The notes under the pieces: generated by a model | Database searches by the model: none | The model's input: only the letters and a program-made list of their open reading frames with translations | What the model was told of the DNA's origin: nothing | Made by a program: the position numbers and the translations under genes | In this document: one piece after another, positions 8,728 to 18,298 of the stretch | How positions within the stretch are numbered: the first letter of the stretch is position 1 | Layout: the number at the start of each line of letters is the position of its first letter | From: JAAURB01 sp049647265 | GTDB lineage: Bacteria; Cyanobacteriota; Cyanobacteriia; Cyanobacteriales; Microcoleaceae | Direction of reading: 5' to 3' | NCBI GenBank assembly: GCA_049647265.1 | Contig: JBARXJ010000004.1 | Location: 83,742-147,741 of the forward strand | Length of the DNA stretch: 64,000 bases

Positions 8728-8873
8728 CAATCGGCAATCGGCAATCGGTATACGTCCTCCGGACGGGTGGAGTCTATGACAATCGGCAAATTTCTGGAGA
8801 AAAAGCGGAGCAATTGGCAATAGACGAGCCTCCCCCCCTCGATTGCCGATTGCCTACTTGCCTACTTGCCTCT
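8728..8873. repeat. STRR cluster (CAATCGG and TGCCTACT units)
   Basis: Between the replication gene and the ASCH-like gene lies a run of CAATCGG heptamers (8728-8748), then a GC-richer stretch, then TGCCTACT octamers (8841-8873). The left run and the GATTGCC part of the right run are partly complementary. No gene is seen in the 205-bp gap. Confidence 0.8.
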
Positions 8874-8884
8874 CTTAGTAGGTG

Positions 8885-11800
8885 TTAACTAGGGCATAGA
8901 TGCCTTCGCTCTTCACGTTCCCTGTCTTCTAATTCGTTCTTTAATTGGTTGAGAGCATCTTCGGGTAGACAGGCAACCACAGCCGAACAGAGCTTGAGCA
9001 ACGTCTGTAGTGGAGTTGCTGCTAATATTCGTTTAAAGGCAGTCTCTCCGTAGTAATAAGCCACATTAGCGACATCGGTAAGGGCAACTGAAGCAGATAT
9101 AGCTTTCGCTTCCAAATCTGCCACTATCGCTGTTAAATATTCCCGCGCTATCCACTGTTCTTCGTCGGTTAAATTCAGCTCTTCTAAAGTGTGCGTTTTG
9201 CTATTAATAGCTTTATATAGAATTTCGCACACCCGGTAAAAATGCTTCAAACCACCGGATATCAACTCATTCACCACACGGCTAACCCGACTCCGACTAA
9301 CTCCGACATCGGTACCAATTTCAGTGGTGGTACGTCGCACTCCAGCCTCAACCCCTTGCCAAATTGCTTTTATAACTCCTCGTCGGGTTTGTTCTCCTTT
9401 ATTGGCTGCTTCAGGAACTAGGTCATAGGCAACGATTATGTTAATCGTTGCCCCAGGAAATGCCCGTTTAATGGCTTCAATTTCATCATTATCAAGATTG
9501 CAAAGATGCCAACTTGTGAGGGACTGATGAGGGCGGATATGGGCGCGTAATCGTCCAATATCCTGAACAATTTCAGCAACTATCTGTCGTGTAACCCATG
9601 CCCCATACTCTCCTGTGAGTTGAGTCGGTAGAACAATGTGTCGGGTCATGGTTTGCCATTGGGCGGCGAGGTCACCTAAATTAGGGGTAGGCTTGCCTAC
9701 ATTAATCATCACCTCAGTATCGAGGAAACGGTTTGTGCCGCGTGTATCGCGATACCAATAGCCGAATTTATTGATGATGTTCTGTTGAATTAAATTGTCG
9801 TATTCTTTCTCAAACGTCTTGTGGTCGATGATTGCAATAGATTGACCTTGATGACGCTTATAAATCTTCTCAATGGCTGCCCGGATGCGATTTGAGAGCG
9901 AATATGCACTTTCATATAGAATATATTTTCCATTGACTTTCCGCTTACTTTGCCGTTGTTTTCCACAATGTCCGAGACCTTTGATTACATTAATGGTGAG
10001 ATTAGAATTATCGGGTGCGGTTTGCTGAATTTCTAGGATGGGGGTATCTAAATTTAGCTTTTGTTTGAGGTCAGCGACGCTAAGCGTTGCATCTAGGAAA
10101 ACTGAAAACCCAAACCCTTTAACGATATTTTGATGACGACGGAATGGCTTTGTAATCTGTAGAATATCGTTTTTAATTTGTAGGCTATATTGTTTAGAAC
10201 CTGACAGCACTTTCAGCAGGGGACTAATCCAATTAAATAGAACGTTTTGTCGGATTAATTCGGCTTTTTCTTCTGGAGACTGATGCCCAGATAAAAGAGA
10301 TTCAAGATTTGTCCAAAGAATGCGATCGCATTCTGCGGCCAAGTCATACAATGATGGTACTATCCACTGTATGTAGTCTAAGGTGGCTTTCTCAGATATC
10401 GAACCATCCGGGGCTTGAGTAAAACGGTAGTTCCACTCTGGTTTTCCCCAAACATCATTAGTGACATCAAGCCAATCATCAGAGAACAAATCCCAAATTA
10501 AAGATTCTAAATATTGTCGTGAGGGAAGTTGATTGACAATTTCACGATGATGCGCCCCGTACTTTTTGTTCTCTGCATCAAAGTTAGTCAAGAAATCATG
10601 GATTGCATCTAGGATAGGAATTAATGCAGCATAGATTCGTTCATCTTTACTGTTAACCACTAAGCGACCAATGGTTTTCTCAATTTCAATTAAGGATACA
10701 GATATCTTTTTAGTATTTTCTAAGCTAGTGCCTGCCTCTTCAATTATCCCAATATCTCGGTGTGAGGGATTACTCATACCGTTAATATCTGCACTGATGT
10801 ATTGCTGTGAGTTGAGTGTATCTGCCCGTTGTTTGAGGTATTTACAATTAGAAAAATGTGGGCAGACTTGACAAATAGGACTATCAATACCACCAAATAC
10901 AACCCAATCCTTGTTCGCCATTTCCCGGTAAGATTCCCATAATTCACAAGGGGGTGCAATATCAGGAGAGGGATTATCAGTCGTCCGATTATGACGAACT
11001 AGATGTGGAAATCCTGAAGGAGTTTGCCGTGAATAATCATAATCTAGTCCTTGATGACGGGCGATTAATGGTTTGTACCGTTTCTCAACCGTTGCTGTTG
11101 AGGGGTTTCGATAATTGGAGTCAATGCGGAAAATGCGGGGATTTTTAGAAGCTGCATCTCTGTCTATTAGGCTTCTGCTCTGGAAGGCAGAGGGCAGAGG
11201 GCAGAGGGCAGAGGGTGTGGAATGCGCCCGAAGGAAAACTCCAGATTTTAAATCCGACGAGTCTGAATTCCCCTGCAACTGATTCTTCTGTTCATTACAC
11301 CATTCCTCATGATGCCCTTGGTCTACATCAACATCTATATTTATAGGTTTAAAGCCCTTGGCAGAATCTTTGTATAGGCTGTCTTCATTAAGGTGTGAGT
11401 TTGAATCTTTTAAGTAACGATCCCTCTGCCTTCTGCCTTCTGCCTTCTGCCCTCGTCCTACTTCAATTCCCAATAATTCCAAGTCAATCTCACCCGAATC
11501 ATGGCTTTTCCCTTGGGCAGGAGCAGATGAATCTTTTACATAGTGGTATCCTTTTTGATAAGTCTCAGCGATAAGGGTTTTGCGATCGCCTTCAGAAAAC
11601 ACCACCTTTGGACAACCCATTTCAACCCAGATTTCAAACTCTGGAAATTGACCAGGTATATATTGAATCGGTGGGGTATAGAATTTTTTAGGGGGAAACC
11701 ATTTGACAATTGCAACGGAAGGCAGATGGCAGATGGCAGATGGCAGAGGGTTTGATTTTTCTTCTCCTGTATTATGGCGAAGTCTTATGAGAGTTTCCCC

Positions 11801-13225
11801 TTTGACCGTGTTGTCGCACTTACTATTTTTAGGTGCAAAGCCTTTGCCAGAATTTCCGTATGGGCTGTCTTCATCTTTGTGTGGGTTTGAATCTCCTAAC
11901 TTATAATCCTTCTGCTCATCACGCCACTCCTCTTTTTGTCTCTTAGAATTGCCCCTCTGCCCTCTGCCCTCTGCCAAGAACCCTCGTTTATCGGTGGCTC
12001 GGTTGTAATATTTTTTAATAAAAGCCGTCAGGGATTTGATTTCGTTTGGTAAGCCATACCGTTCCCACCATTGTTGTTCGGTTAAAAACTTAGTGGGTGC
12101 TTGAGTTGGAGTGGGTTGAACTGTACTGAATTCGCAGAACTCTTGATAGCTAATAATGGTGGTATGGGTTTCTTCTGAAAGTTCATCAATATCGGCAGCC
12201 GTTTTATCAAATTGACCCCACCATTCAACCCATAACTCACGCCCTAAGTCAGATACCAACTCATAGAGTGCCTGATAGGAACGCATCACCTGACTGTTGT
12301 TGACCGCTCCAGCATCAGGGCAAAGTATCAATCGCTCTGGATTCAAATATGCGATTACAACTTCAACTTGCAGGGGTGAATTGGCAAAATTTCCCCCAGC
12401 CGCTCCTAAGAAATTTTTCTCTAATCGGGAGCTGGCAACATAAGGTTTGAGAATGCCTTCTGCAAATCTTAGATCTTGATCGCCTTCGCTTTCACTTTCA
12501 CTTTCGCTTCCAGCAACTGACGTATCACAGAGTGTGGACTTGTCCGTATTACCATCTACTTGAACAATAGTGATTGGCAACTCACCATTTTTGAGATGGC
12601 TCGTCTGACCATTTGGGCGTTTTTTATTAACGCTTGTTAGCCACCGATACTTACCCTCTCCCGAATCTAGACGAACTTGACATCCAATAATTAACCCATC
12701 GTGCCAGATTGGACATAAATAACCTGAATAACCAATATTGAGCGATCGCCCATCAATATTTACCCCTGGTAATAGATGAGAAACTGGACTACTAAGTTTT
12801 TGCCATTTCTTAACTGAGGCAAACATCCCCTGGTTGATTTGCTCGTCGGTTAATCCTCTGCGTAATAAATCTTCACGATGTTTGGGAGACAAGCTGAGTT
12901 GTCCAAGGAGATTGCGGAATTCACGATCTCGCTCTTTCTCTGTTAGTCCGGCGGCTGAGCGTTGAAGTTCAGCGGCAATACGCGCCTCTCTAGATCGTTG
13001 TTGTTCAAGCTTCCATTCTGAGCGACGTTGTTCATCTTGCTCGTCTATAATGGCAGATTCTAGCCACATTCCAAAGCCCAGTTTATCCAGTTTGAGAAAC
13101 TTATAACCGACTGGATTTGCATCGGCGTGACGGCAGTGAATGACTTGATTTTGGTTATTTTGGCGACAGTCTTTTCTAATTCCGCCGCAGATTGGGCATC
13201 CTCTTTTAAGATTGGTGAAACTCAT
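8885..13225 (-). CDS. Plasmid replication protein, CyRepA1/DUF3854-like
   Basis: A 1446-residue protein with the layout of cyanobacterial plasmid replication proteins related to Slr7037 of pSYSA. An N-terminal zinc-binding motif (C10-x2-C13, C20, H30-C31-x-H33) is followed by a helical region. A DUF3854/TOPRIM-like segment comes next (IIGCQVRLDSGEGKYRW, VVIAYLNPERLILCPDAGAVNN, WVEWWGQFDKTAADIDEL). A long C-terminal helicase-like and HTH region (FSVFLDATLS, GVSRSRVSRVVNELISGG) completes it. Two low-complexity stretches are encoded by STRR-bounded inserts (11186-11455, 11720-11975). The start overlaps the upstream helicase stop by four bases. Family assignment is from memory of the architecture. 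It is the main reason to think the replicon is a plasmid. Confidence 0.7.
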   Translation of the reverse strand: MSFTNLKRGCPICGGIRKDCRQNNQNQVIHCRHADANPVGYKFLKLDKLGFGMWLESAIIDEQDEQRRSEWKLEQQRSREARIAAELQRSAAGLTEKERDREFRNLLGQLSLSPKHREDLLRRGLTDEQINQGMFASVKKWQKLSSPVSHLLPGVNIDGRSLNIGYSGYLCPIWHDGLIIGCQVRLDSGEGKYRWLTSVNKKRPNGQTSHLKNGELPITIVQVDGNTDKSTLCDTSVAGSESESESEGDQDLRFAEGILKPYVASSRLEKNFLGAAGGNFANSPLQVEVVIAYLNPERLILCPDAGAVNNSQVMRSYQALYELVSDLGRELWVEWWGQFDKTAADIDELSEETHTTIISYQEFCEFSTVQPTPTQAPTKFLTEQQWWERYGLPNEIKSLTAFIKKYYNRATDKRGFLAEGRGQRGNSKRQKEEWRDEQKDYKLGDSNPHKDEDSPYGNSGKGFAPKNSKCDNTVKGETLIRLRHNTGEEKSNPLPSAICHLPSVAIVKWFPPKKFYTPPIQYIPGQFPEFEIWVEMGCPKVVFSEGDRKTLIAETYQKGYHYVKDSSAPAQGKSHDSGEIDLELLGIEVGRGQKAEGRRQRDRYLKDSNSHLNEDSLYKDSAKGFKPINIDVDVDQGHHEEWCNEQKNQLQGNSDSSDLKSGVFLRAHSTPSALCPLPSAFQSRSLIDRDAASKNPRIFRIDSNYRNPSTATVEKRYKPLIARHQGLDYDYSRQTPSGFPHLVRHNRTTDNPSPDIAPPCELWESYREMANKDWVVFGGIDSPICQVCPHFSNCKYLKQRADTLNSQQYISADINGMSNPSHRDIGIIEEAGTSLENTKKISVSLIEIEKTIGRLVVNSKDERIYAALIPILDAIHDFLTNFDAENKKYGAHHREIVNQLPSRQYLESLIWDLFSDDWLDVTNDVWGKPEWNYRFTQAPDGSISEKATLDYIQWIVPSLYDLAAECDRILWTNLESLLSGHQSPEEKAELIRQNVLFNWISPLLKVLSGSKQYSLQIKNDILQITKPFRRHQNIVKGFGFSVFLDATLSVADLKQKLNLDTPILEIQQTAPDNSNLTINVIKGLGHCGKQRQSKRKVNGKYILYESAYSLSNRIRAAIEKIYKRHQGQSIAIIDHKTFEKEYDNLIQQNIINKFGYWYRDTRGTNRFLDTEVMINVGKPTPNLGDLAAQWQTMTRHIVLPTQLTGEYGAWVTRQIVAEIVQDIGRLRAHIRPHQSLTSWHLCNLDNDEIEAIKRAFPGATINIIVAYDLVPEAANKGEQTRRGVIKAIWQGVEAGVRRTTTEIGTDVGVSRSRVSRVVNELISGGLKHFYRVCEILYKAINSKTHTLEELNLTDEEQWIAREYLTAIVADLEAKAISASVALTDVANVAYYYGETAFKRILAATPLQTLLKLCSAVVACLPEDALNQLKNELEDREREERRHLCPS
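11186..11455 (-). repeat. STRR-bounded in-frame insert, copy 1
   Basis: The segment is bounded by GGCAGAG heptamers on the left and TGCCTTC heptamers on the right, inside the replication gene. Its core (about 11344-11412) is clearly homologous to 11829-11899. Both encode KDSN...KGF-type peptides and share GGCTGTCTTCAT and GGTTTGAATCT-like blocks. Confidence 0.75.
11720..11975 (-). repeat. STRR-bounded in-frame insert, copy 2
   Basis: This is the second copy of the insert, bounded by GGCAGAT heptamers (11720-11750) and CCTCTGC heptamers (11952-11975). Its core matches copy 1 at about 11344-11412. Both copies keep the long frame open, so the host protein carries two extra peptide segments. Confidence 0.75.
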
Positions 13226-15570
13226 GACACATCACCTCCCTCAAATAGAGAAAGTTGCTTCGGTAATATCTCCTTACTCCGAGCAGAACGCTGCTGCTGA
13301 CGCAACGCTCCGCGAACTGTGAATGCAGAGGCTACGTCAACACAATCACTCTTTGGACAGAACCCTTGAATAGAGAGTGGCTCTAGTTGCGGTGCGGACT
13401 GCGTACCCTCACTACTCCGAGCAGAACGCTCCGCGAACAACACACTCGGCGTTCGCGCTGTATGCCTTAAAAATCTTCGTCCTTTCTCATAGGCCCAATG
13501 TAAAAGGGTGATTTTTTCTTGTATGGTGGTGTGATTTAATTGTGAATAAGAATAAACTCGTACTAGCTCTCGATAATTGGATTCAATAAGCTCTTGAGTT
13601 GCTGTTGGAGGAACTTGCAGAACTTCCCACCAATCCAGTTGAGAAGTTGACCCGATTTTTCCAGTTTTGTACTCGCGTACTCCTACTTGATAAATCTGTC
13701 CCGGTTGACCGAATTCCAACTCTAAATGGTGTTTAATCCATTGTTCTCTAACTGGATTTAGTTGATGGGGATTATCCGGGTCGTATTTCCAGTGGGTTGG
13801 CGGTAAGTATTTCTCCGGTGCGTGTCCATTCAAATATTCTAAAAATCGTTGACGATTGGCTTCTGAATCATCCGAAGCAAAAACTGAACCTAGTAACCAT
13901 TCGTTTCGTAATAGTTTTTCTTTGTACTTCTGATTGAAGGTTTCCCACAACCTATCCGGCGGTTCATTCTTGGTATAACGACGTTTGCGTTGACCTCGTG
14001 CATAATTAACGATTTTGCGAGTTTCGGGGTCGAACATTTCCCCAAACTGCTTCTCAAATTCTGAACCATCAAGTGGGGGCTTCATGCCATCAAAGACATG
14101 ACCACATTCTGGGCAAATATGAGCAAACTGAGAAATAACCGCGTGGCAATTGGGACATTCTTTTGTTGGGGGTTCCTCTTCAGGTTTCGGCTCAGGGTCA
14201 AGGGTGATAGGTTGATTTTGAGTTAAGAATCCATGACGTTTGATATTGCCACCAAAATCTAAAATTAAACAATCCCTTTTACCTTCAGCAATCCTGATTC
14301 CCCGACCTGCAATTTGATAGTAGAGTGCCTTCGATTTGGTGGCTCGTGCAAAGACAATGAAGCTAATACTCTTGACATCAAACCCTTCCGTCAAACAGCC
14401 AATTGAACTAATACACTGAATTTTTCCAGACTCCAATTGATCAAACATCAACCGTCGTTCATTAACCGGAGTCTTGGCATCAATATGGCGGGTAATGATG
14501 CCTGCTTTATTCAGACATTCGGTGGTAATTTGGGATTGTAGAACACCAGCATTGAATATAATTCCCGTCCGATTTTGACAATGTTCAAGAATTTTGTCAC
14601 GGATATCAAGATGCACTTCTTCATCAATGTAAGCCTGTTGCATCTGACGTTCTTTAAATTCGCCACCGGAATTGATTTCAAGTTTGCGGATATCAACAAC
14701 ACCCCCCCATCCGTAATAACGGACTGGAGATAGATAGCCTTGATTGATTAAAAGAGCGATTGACGGGCCAAAAACAATCGTGTCATAGTGCAGTCCGAAA
14801 TATTCCTCATGGGGTTTCAACCGCCAAGGACTTGCAGAGAATCCCATCTTAATTGCTTTGGGGTTAAGCTCAACAATATTCTGATAGGTTTTCCAAAAAA
14901 CTAATGAATGAGTCTCATCAATGATGATGACATCAGCTTGGGGAATTGCCCGATTCTGTAGAGTTTGAATACTGGCAATTTGAATGAGACGTGAACGGTT
15001 TTCCTCATATCCTGCCTTGATTATCCCAATGTCTTCTCTATCAATCCCCAGAATTATTAATGATTCGATAGATTGCGAGACTAGAAAATCCCGATGTACC
15101 AACAGCAATATTTTTCTTTCCCGACGGAGGGCATCGACGATGATGGCTGAGAAGGTGAATGTCTTACCACTTCCTGTGGGACTGTAAACCAGGATTCTGT
15201 TAAATCCCTTGCGGATGGCATCGTAAATATCCGTTTTCAGTTTCTGTTGATAATTTCGTAACTGAATTTTCTCTATCGAGGTCTTCTCTAAAGCTTGGGA
15301 TTTCCCTAGAGGTAAGGATAATTGAGAGCAATTAGGCAAGTAGCGGTGCGACCCCGGTGATTCGTAATCACCCAGGGAACGCGCACCAAGAGAGACAAGT
15401 AGGATAAGGGAGGCAAGTAGGCAAGTAGGCAAGTAGGCAAGTAGGAAGAGATTTGCACTATTGCCTATTGCCCATTGCCTATTGCCTTTACCACTGAGTG
15501 GGTTCCGGCTTTGATTGAAATTATGATCAAGTTTGTTGCTTGAATCATTTGCGAAAATCGAGCTAACCAT
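13222..15570 (-). CDS. DEAD/DEAH-box (SF2) helicase with zinc ribbon and J-like C-terminus
   Basis: A 782-residue helicase. Walker A is PTGSGKT (131-137), the DEAH-type motif is DETH (218-221), and motif VI is QIAGRGIR near 445. A zinc ribbon follows (CPNCHAVISQFAHICPECG). The region DWWEVLQVPPTATQELIESNYRELVRVY resembles a J-domain. The family core begins near residue 100 (IQLRNYQQKL). The N-terminal 95 residues include translated STRR and palindromic repeat DNA (15331-15480), and the C-terminal tail (ERSARS repeats) is translated dispersed-repeat sequence. It is coupled by a 4-base overlap to the replication protein, so a role in plasmid replication is likely. Confidence 0.85.
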   Translation of the reverse strand: MVSSIFANDSSNKLDHNFNQSRNPLSGKGNRQWAIGNSANLFLLAYLPTCLLASLILLVSLGARSLGDYESPGSHRYLPNCSQLSLPLGKSQALEKTSIEKIQLRNYQQKLKTDIYDAIRKGFNRILVYSPTGSGKTFTFSAIIVDALRRERKILLLVHRDFLVSQSIESLIILGIDREDIGIIKAGYEENRSRLIQIASIQTLQNRAIPQADVIIIDETHSLVFWKTYQNIVELNPKAIKMGFSASPWRLKPHEEYFGLHYDTIVFGPSIALLINQGYLSPVRYYGWGGVVDIRKLEINSGGEFKERQMQQAYIDEEVHLDIRDKILEHCQNRTGIIFNAGVLQSQITTECLNKAGIITRHIDAKTPVNERRLMFDQLESGKIQCISSIGCLTEGFDVKSISFIVFARATKSKALYYQIAGRGIRIAEGKRDCLILDFGGNIKRHGFLTQNQPITLDPEPKPEEEPPTKECPNCHAVISQFAHICPECGHVFDGMKPPLDGSEFEKQFGEMFDPETRKIVNYARGQRKRRYTKNEPPDRLWETFNQKYKEKLLRNEWLLGSVFASDDSEANRQRFLEYLNGHAPEKYLPPTHWKYDPDNPHQLNPVREQWIKHHLELEFGQPGQIYQVGVREYKTGKIGSTSQLDWWEVLQVPPTATQELIESNYRELVRVYSYSQLNHTTIQEKITLLHWAYEKGRRFLRHTARTPSVLFAERSARSSEGTQSAPQLEPLSIQGFCPKSDCVDVASAFTVRGALRQQQRSARSKEILPKQLSLFEGGDVS
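13280..13460 (-). repeat. Dispersed repeat sequence inside the helicase 3' end
   Basis: Two copies of a CTCCGAGCAGAACGCT / ACGCTCCGCGAAC repeat (near 13277 and 13420) lie inside the coding sequence and give the peptides AERSARSSE and QRSARSKE. Related cyanobacterial repeats are at 49021-49105. They extend the protein without a stop. Confidence 0.6.
15331..15480 (-). repeat. STRR (AGGCAAGT) and palindrome inside the helicase 5' end
   Basis: AGGCAAGT octamers repeat four times (15411-15445). Next to them is a hairpin-like sequence GGTGATTCGTAATCACC (15356-15372) inside larger GGTGCG/CGCACC arms. All are translated as the hydrophobic LLAYLPTCLLASLILL stretch ahead of the helicase core. Confidence 0.65.
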
Positions 15571-15871
15571 AAGTACAATAGGGGTGTGTTATTTGTCCCC
15601 TTTCAAGCTTGAATGGGGTGGATGCCTGAGTGAGGTTGCTGCCTCCCAGGCTTTTACTATTTGTTTGGGAGTTCCACCGTCTCCCTATGACGTTGCATAG
15701 TCACGAATATCGAGAAGTCGGCGATTTCAAAAATCTAATCGCTTTTGGTGCGGTCGATAATTTGGTATCGCTTCGTTCGTGTGTCAGAAATAGAAAGTTA
15801 AGAATTGCTGATTTTAGACAGAAATGTATGTCTATCCACGATTAATCTCTACTTCACACGCAGGAAGGAGT

Positions 15872-16225
15872 TTAGCCGTCGTTGTTACAACGTCTTGAGT
15901 CGGTTTTGTTTGAGGTGTGTAAATTTTTAATCGCCGGGACTTTGTCCTGCAAAATACGGTTACCTGTGCGCTCATCGGATTTAAAATTACCGACCAACTG
16001 GGATTTCACAGCCCAATCGTAAACGGCAACGCCTTCCACATCTGATTTGTACCGACTTAAAGCCTCTTGGCAGATATATTGCAGATTGAGAATGCTATAC
16101 ATCCATGTAATGGCGGCTTTGTCGAGGATTAGACCGCCGATGATTGCATCTGCTGCTTCAATAATTATTTCGTTGAAGTGGGAAACAGTTGCAGAAGTTG
16201 TACTAAGGCTGTTAGAATTGTTCAT
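15872..16225 (-). CDS. Hypothetical protein
   Basis: An unrecognised protein of about 117 residues using the ATG at 16225 (MNNSNSLSTTSATV). A start at 16306 would add 27 residues with no support. The central part (FNEIIIEAADAIIGGLILDKAAITWMYSILNLQYIC) is hydrophobic and helical. It stands alone between the helicase and a long gene-free stretch. Coding is plausible but not certain. Confidence 0.45.
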   Translation of the reverse strand: MNNSNSLSTTSATVSHFNEIIIEAADAIIGGLILDKAAITWMYSILNLQYICQEALSRYKSDVEGVAVYDWAVKSQLVGNFKSDERTGNRILQDKVPAIKNLHTSNKTDSRRCNNDG

Positions 16226-16309
16226 AGACCGTTTGAGGTCATGAAAATGACCCCTATAAACTATAAGGTAGCGAGATCCCCGTAGCTTTTCACAGTCGTC
16301 AAACAAGAA

Positions 16310-17415
16310 AGCTATGGGTTTTTCGCATTTATATCATACATCAGACGTAAGCAAACGACAAAAGTAATAGCCCCCAAAAAGTTTGGATCAAGTTGGCAAA
16401 AGCGTTGATTGAACTAATCATTTAGTTAGAAAGAATTTTCTCCTCAAAAAAATTAACAAGCGTAATTATGATGTTCTGTTGTACTCCTCACCACATCACA
16501 ACTGTTTGTTCAAGTTTAACTGACTCGCTAAGTTAATCTAATCGTTCGTTCCGTATTTTAACGATTTATTTATTATAGCTAATACTGATTTTTATGGTTT
16601 GAGTTTAAAGCTTTCATCTTTTATGATATCCCTTTTTTTATACAATTGCTTTGTGACTGAACTCAAGCGTTACTCTACATTTTATCAATTCATAATAAAT
16701 TCTATTGAGAATTGCAATTGTTAATAAATATAGTTCTTGGAACCCAGGAACATCCCCTTTATGATGATTGAGATTTTTATTAAAAGCCGGGAGAGAAGAT
16801 TTAGATAATATCGTCGGTATTTCAGTGGTTTTCAAAGTTATTAGTAGCTTTAAGCGCCTATTGACACAAATAACAAATCAATTATATTTTTTCTATAAAT
16901 GCTTTTTTCTTTTTAAAGCTTAAGGTAAACATTTAAAAATTAGATTTTCAAATCATTGTTTTTCCCTTTTCTCTACAGGTTGAATTATCGTGATATTAAA
17001 AGCCTTAGCTAGCTTTAGATAGATTAATAGAGAAGCTCTCTAGCCTAGAATGTTATCATCTCTTTCTTCAACTTGACAGCCCTGATTAAAATTCTCAACT
17101 CAACTCAACTAAAACTCTTGATATTTAAGTGGGTAAGTGAAGTAATAAACCCCATAGATTTATCGAAGTGCGATTGTAATAAGTGTTCCAACTTTAACTC
17201 AAACCATTACCCATAAACACGCTTGCTAGAGATAATCAATATAGATGATTCTTTGGACTCGTACCGGATCGCTAGACTCAAATTTTGCCAACAAAATGTA
17301 AATTTTTGTAAAATTATTTGATTCCTGAGCAGCGGGTGAGCCTGTCTGCAATATCTTCCAAGGTTTAGGGTTTGATTGTTATGCAACAGTAATGCACGTC
17401 AAGTTCGAGTAGCGG
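16310..17415. other. AT-rich gene-free region of about 1.1 kb
   Basis: I see no convincing gene on either strand. The sequence is AT-rich with A- and T-tracts and no exact iteron array that I can make out. Its position next to the replication/helicase pair makes it one candidate for a replication origin, but nothing in the sequence proves this. Confidence 0.5.
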
Positions 17416-17419
17416 GTGA

Positions 17420-17635
17420 TTAACGGTATAGCGTTTGAGATTGTTCAGGAATAGCGCAGGCGACAGCAATGCCAAAAGTATGAAAGTGTGCTGGGCTAAA
17501 AACGAGAGAGACACGGGGCAGAAATTTATTGGTGCGGTAATACCAGACCTGTGCTGTACCATCTGAAAAGAAGATCAGTACCATATCGGCGTGGGTTGCA
17601 GTTTCATTGAGTTTTTTTAGATCAAGTTGAGTCAT
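17420..17635 (-). CDS. Small hypothetical protein
   Basis: A 71-residue protein (MTQLDLKKLNETATHADMVL) with one strand-rich half and no clear membrane segment. It is the last gene of the long minus-strand run and lies 34 bp after the small membrane protein ending at 17670. Unrecognised; coding support is its position and plausible composition. Confidence 0.45.
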   Translation of the reverse strand: MTQLDLKKLNETATHADMVLIFFSDGTAQVWYYRTNKFLPRVSLVFSPAHFHTFGIAVACAIPEQSQTLYR

Positions 17636-17669
17636 GGGTAGATGATTGAGTGAAGGGTGCGCTTCGACA

Positions 17670-17840
17670 TCAGTTCACTATCAAAACAAGGAATCCGACC
17701 AGAAACGGAGCAAAGCCCAGGCAAAGTGCAACTAGGATATAAATTGGGTAGATACGCTCGACATAAATTAGATGGATAAAGTCGGCGATAAAGACAATGC
17801 CGACGATAATGGCGGTTATGGCAATGGTTATATGATGCAT
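17670..17840 (-). CDS. Small two-helix membrane protein
   Basis: A 56-residue protein starting MHHITIAITAII, with two transmembrane helices (about 5-27 and 33-55) separated by a short YVERIYP loop. Its ATG overlaps the TAA of the upstream 48-residue gene in TAATG, the classical arrangement for translational coupling. No known family recognised. Confidence 0.6.
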   Translation of the reverse strand: MHHITIAITAIIVGIVFIADFIHLIYVERIYPIYILVALCLGFAPFLVGFLVLIVN

Positions 17841-17986
17841 TAGTAGAGTAATAAGGGTGTAATGATGAGTGCTGCTACGGCAAGGCACAAAATACCTGCC
17901 CAGGTGAAGGCGATCCATTTGAAAATTAGGCAGCACAGAAGAATTAGCACAAGCCATGCTGTGCAGAATGCGGATAATGGGGACAT
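17840..17986 (-). CDS. Very small membrane protein (48 aa)
   Basis: This minus-strand frame starts at the ATG at 17986 (MSPLSAFCTAWLVLILLCCLI) and ends at TAA 17840-17842, giving 48 residues. It has two hydrophobic helices with an FKWIAFTWAG turn. The stop overlaps the start of the next gene. It is short enough to be missed by usual length cut-offs, but the TAATG coupling supports it. Confidence 0.55.
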   Translation of the reverse strand: MSPLSAFCTAWLVLILLCCLIFKWIAFTWAGILCLAVAALIITPLLLY

Positions 17987-18000
17987 AGTTTGATGAAGTA

Positions 18001-18049
18001 GTTATTAGTTGTTAGCTGTTAGTTATTAGTCGTTAGTCGTTAGTTATCA
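18001..18049. repeat. STRR (GTTAGTY units)
   Basis: A run of TTAGTNG/TTAGTTA heptamers in the gap between two small membrane-protein genes. The same heptamer family, in both orientations, fills 21631-21687 and 21806-21883. Confidence 0.8.
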
Positions 18050-18112
18050 AGCTTTGATCTAAATACTAAGTACTTGCATACTAACAACTAAGCGCTATAT
18101 GACCGAAAAATT

Positions 18113-18298
18113 CTATTTATGTTTGACAAAGCTTTCAAGAAGAGCTTTGATAAACGGAGAGAGGATGAGGGCAATGATAGCAATTAGGCCAATTGTTACC
18201 CAGGCCAAGTTGTCTCCAAAGATGAAAGTGACAATGACCGAGAGTACCGAAAAACTGATGGTGAAAGTGATAAGGTGAAGCTCAAATATTTCGCGCAT
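18113..18298 (-). CDS. Small two-helix membrane protein
   Basis: A 61-residue protein (MREIFELHLITFTISFSVL) with two membrane helices (about 9-29 and 33-52) and a basic tail ESFVKHK. It has the same style as the 48- and 56-residue genes downstream. No family recognised. Confidence 0.5.
   Translation of the reverse strand: MREIFELHLITFTISFSVLSVIVTFIFGDNLAWVTIGLIAIIALILSPFIKALLESFVKHK

Noticed and set aside
8885..13225. Several antisense frames of 60-85 codons within the replication, helicase and cmr genes
   Set aside because: They are mirror frames of long, well-supported genes with no motifs of their own.
15630..15845. Plus-strand 71-codon frame upstream of the helicase
   Set aside because: No ribosome-binding site, odd composition, and it runs through the probable promoter region.
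16638..16835. 65-codon frame in the AT-rich gene-free stretch
   Set aside because: Isolated, low-complexity composition and no neighbours; more likely chance.
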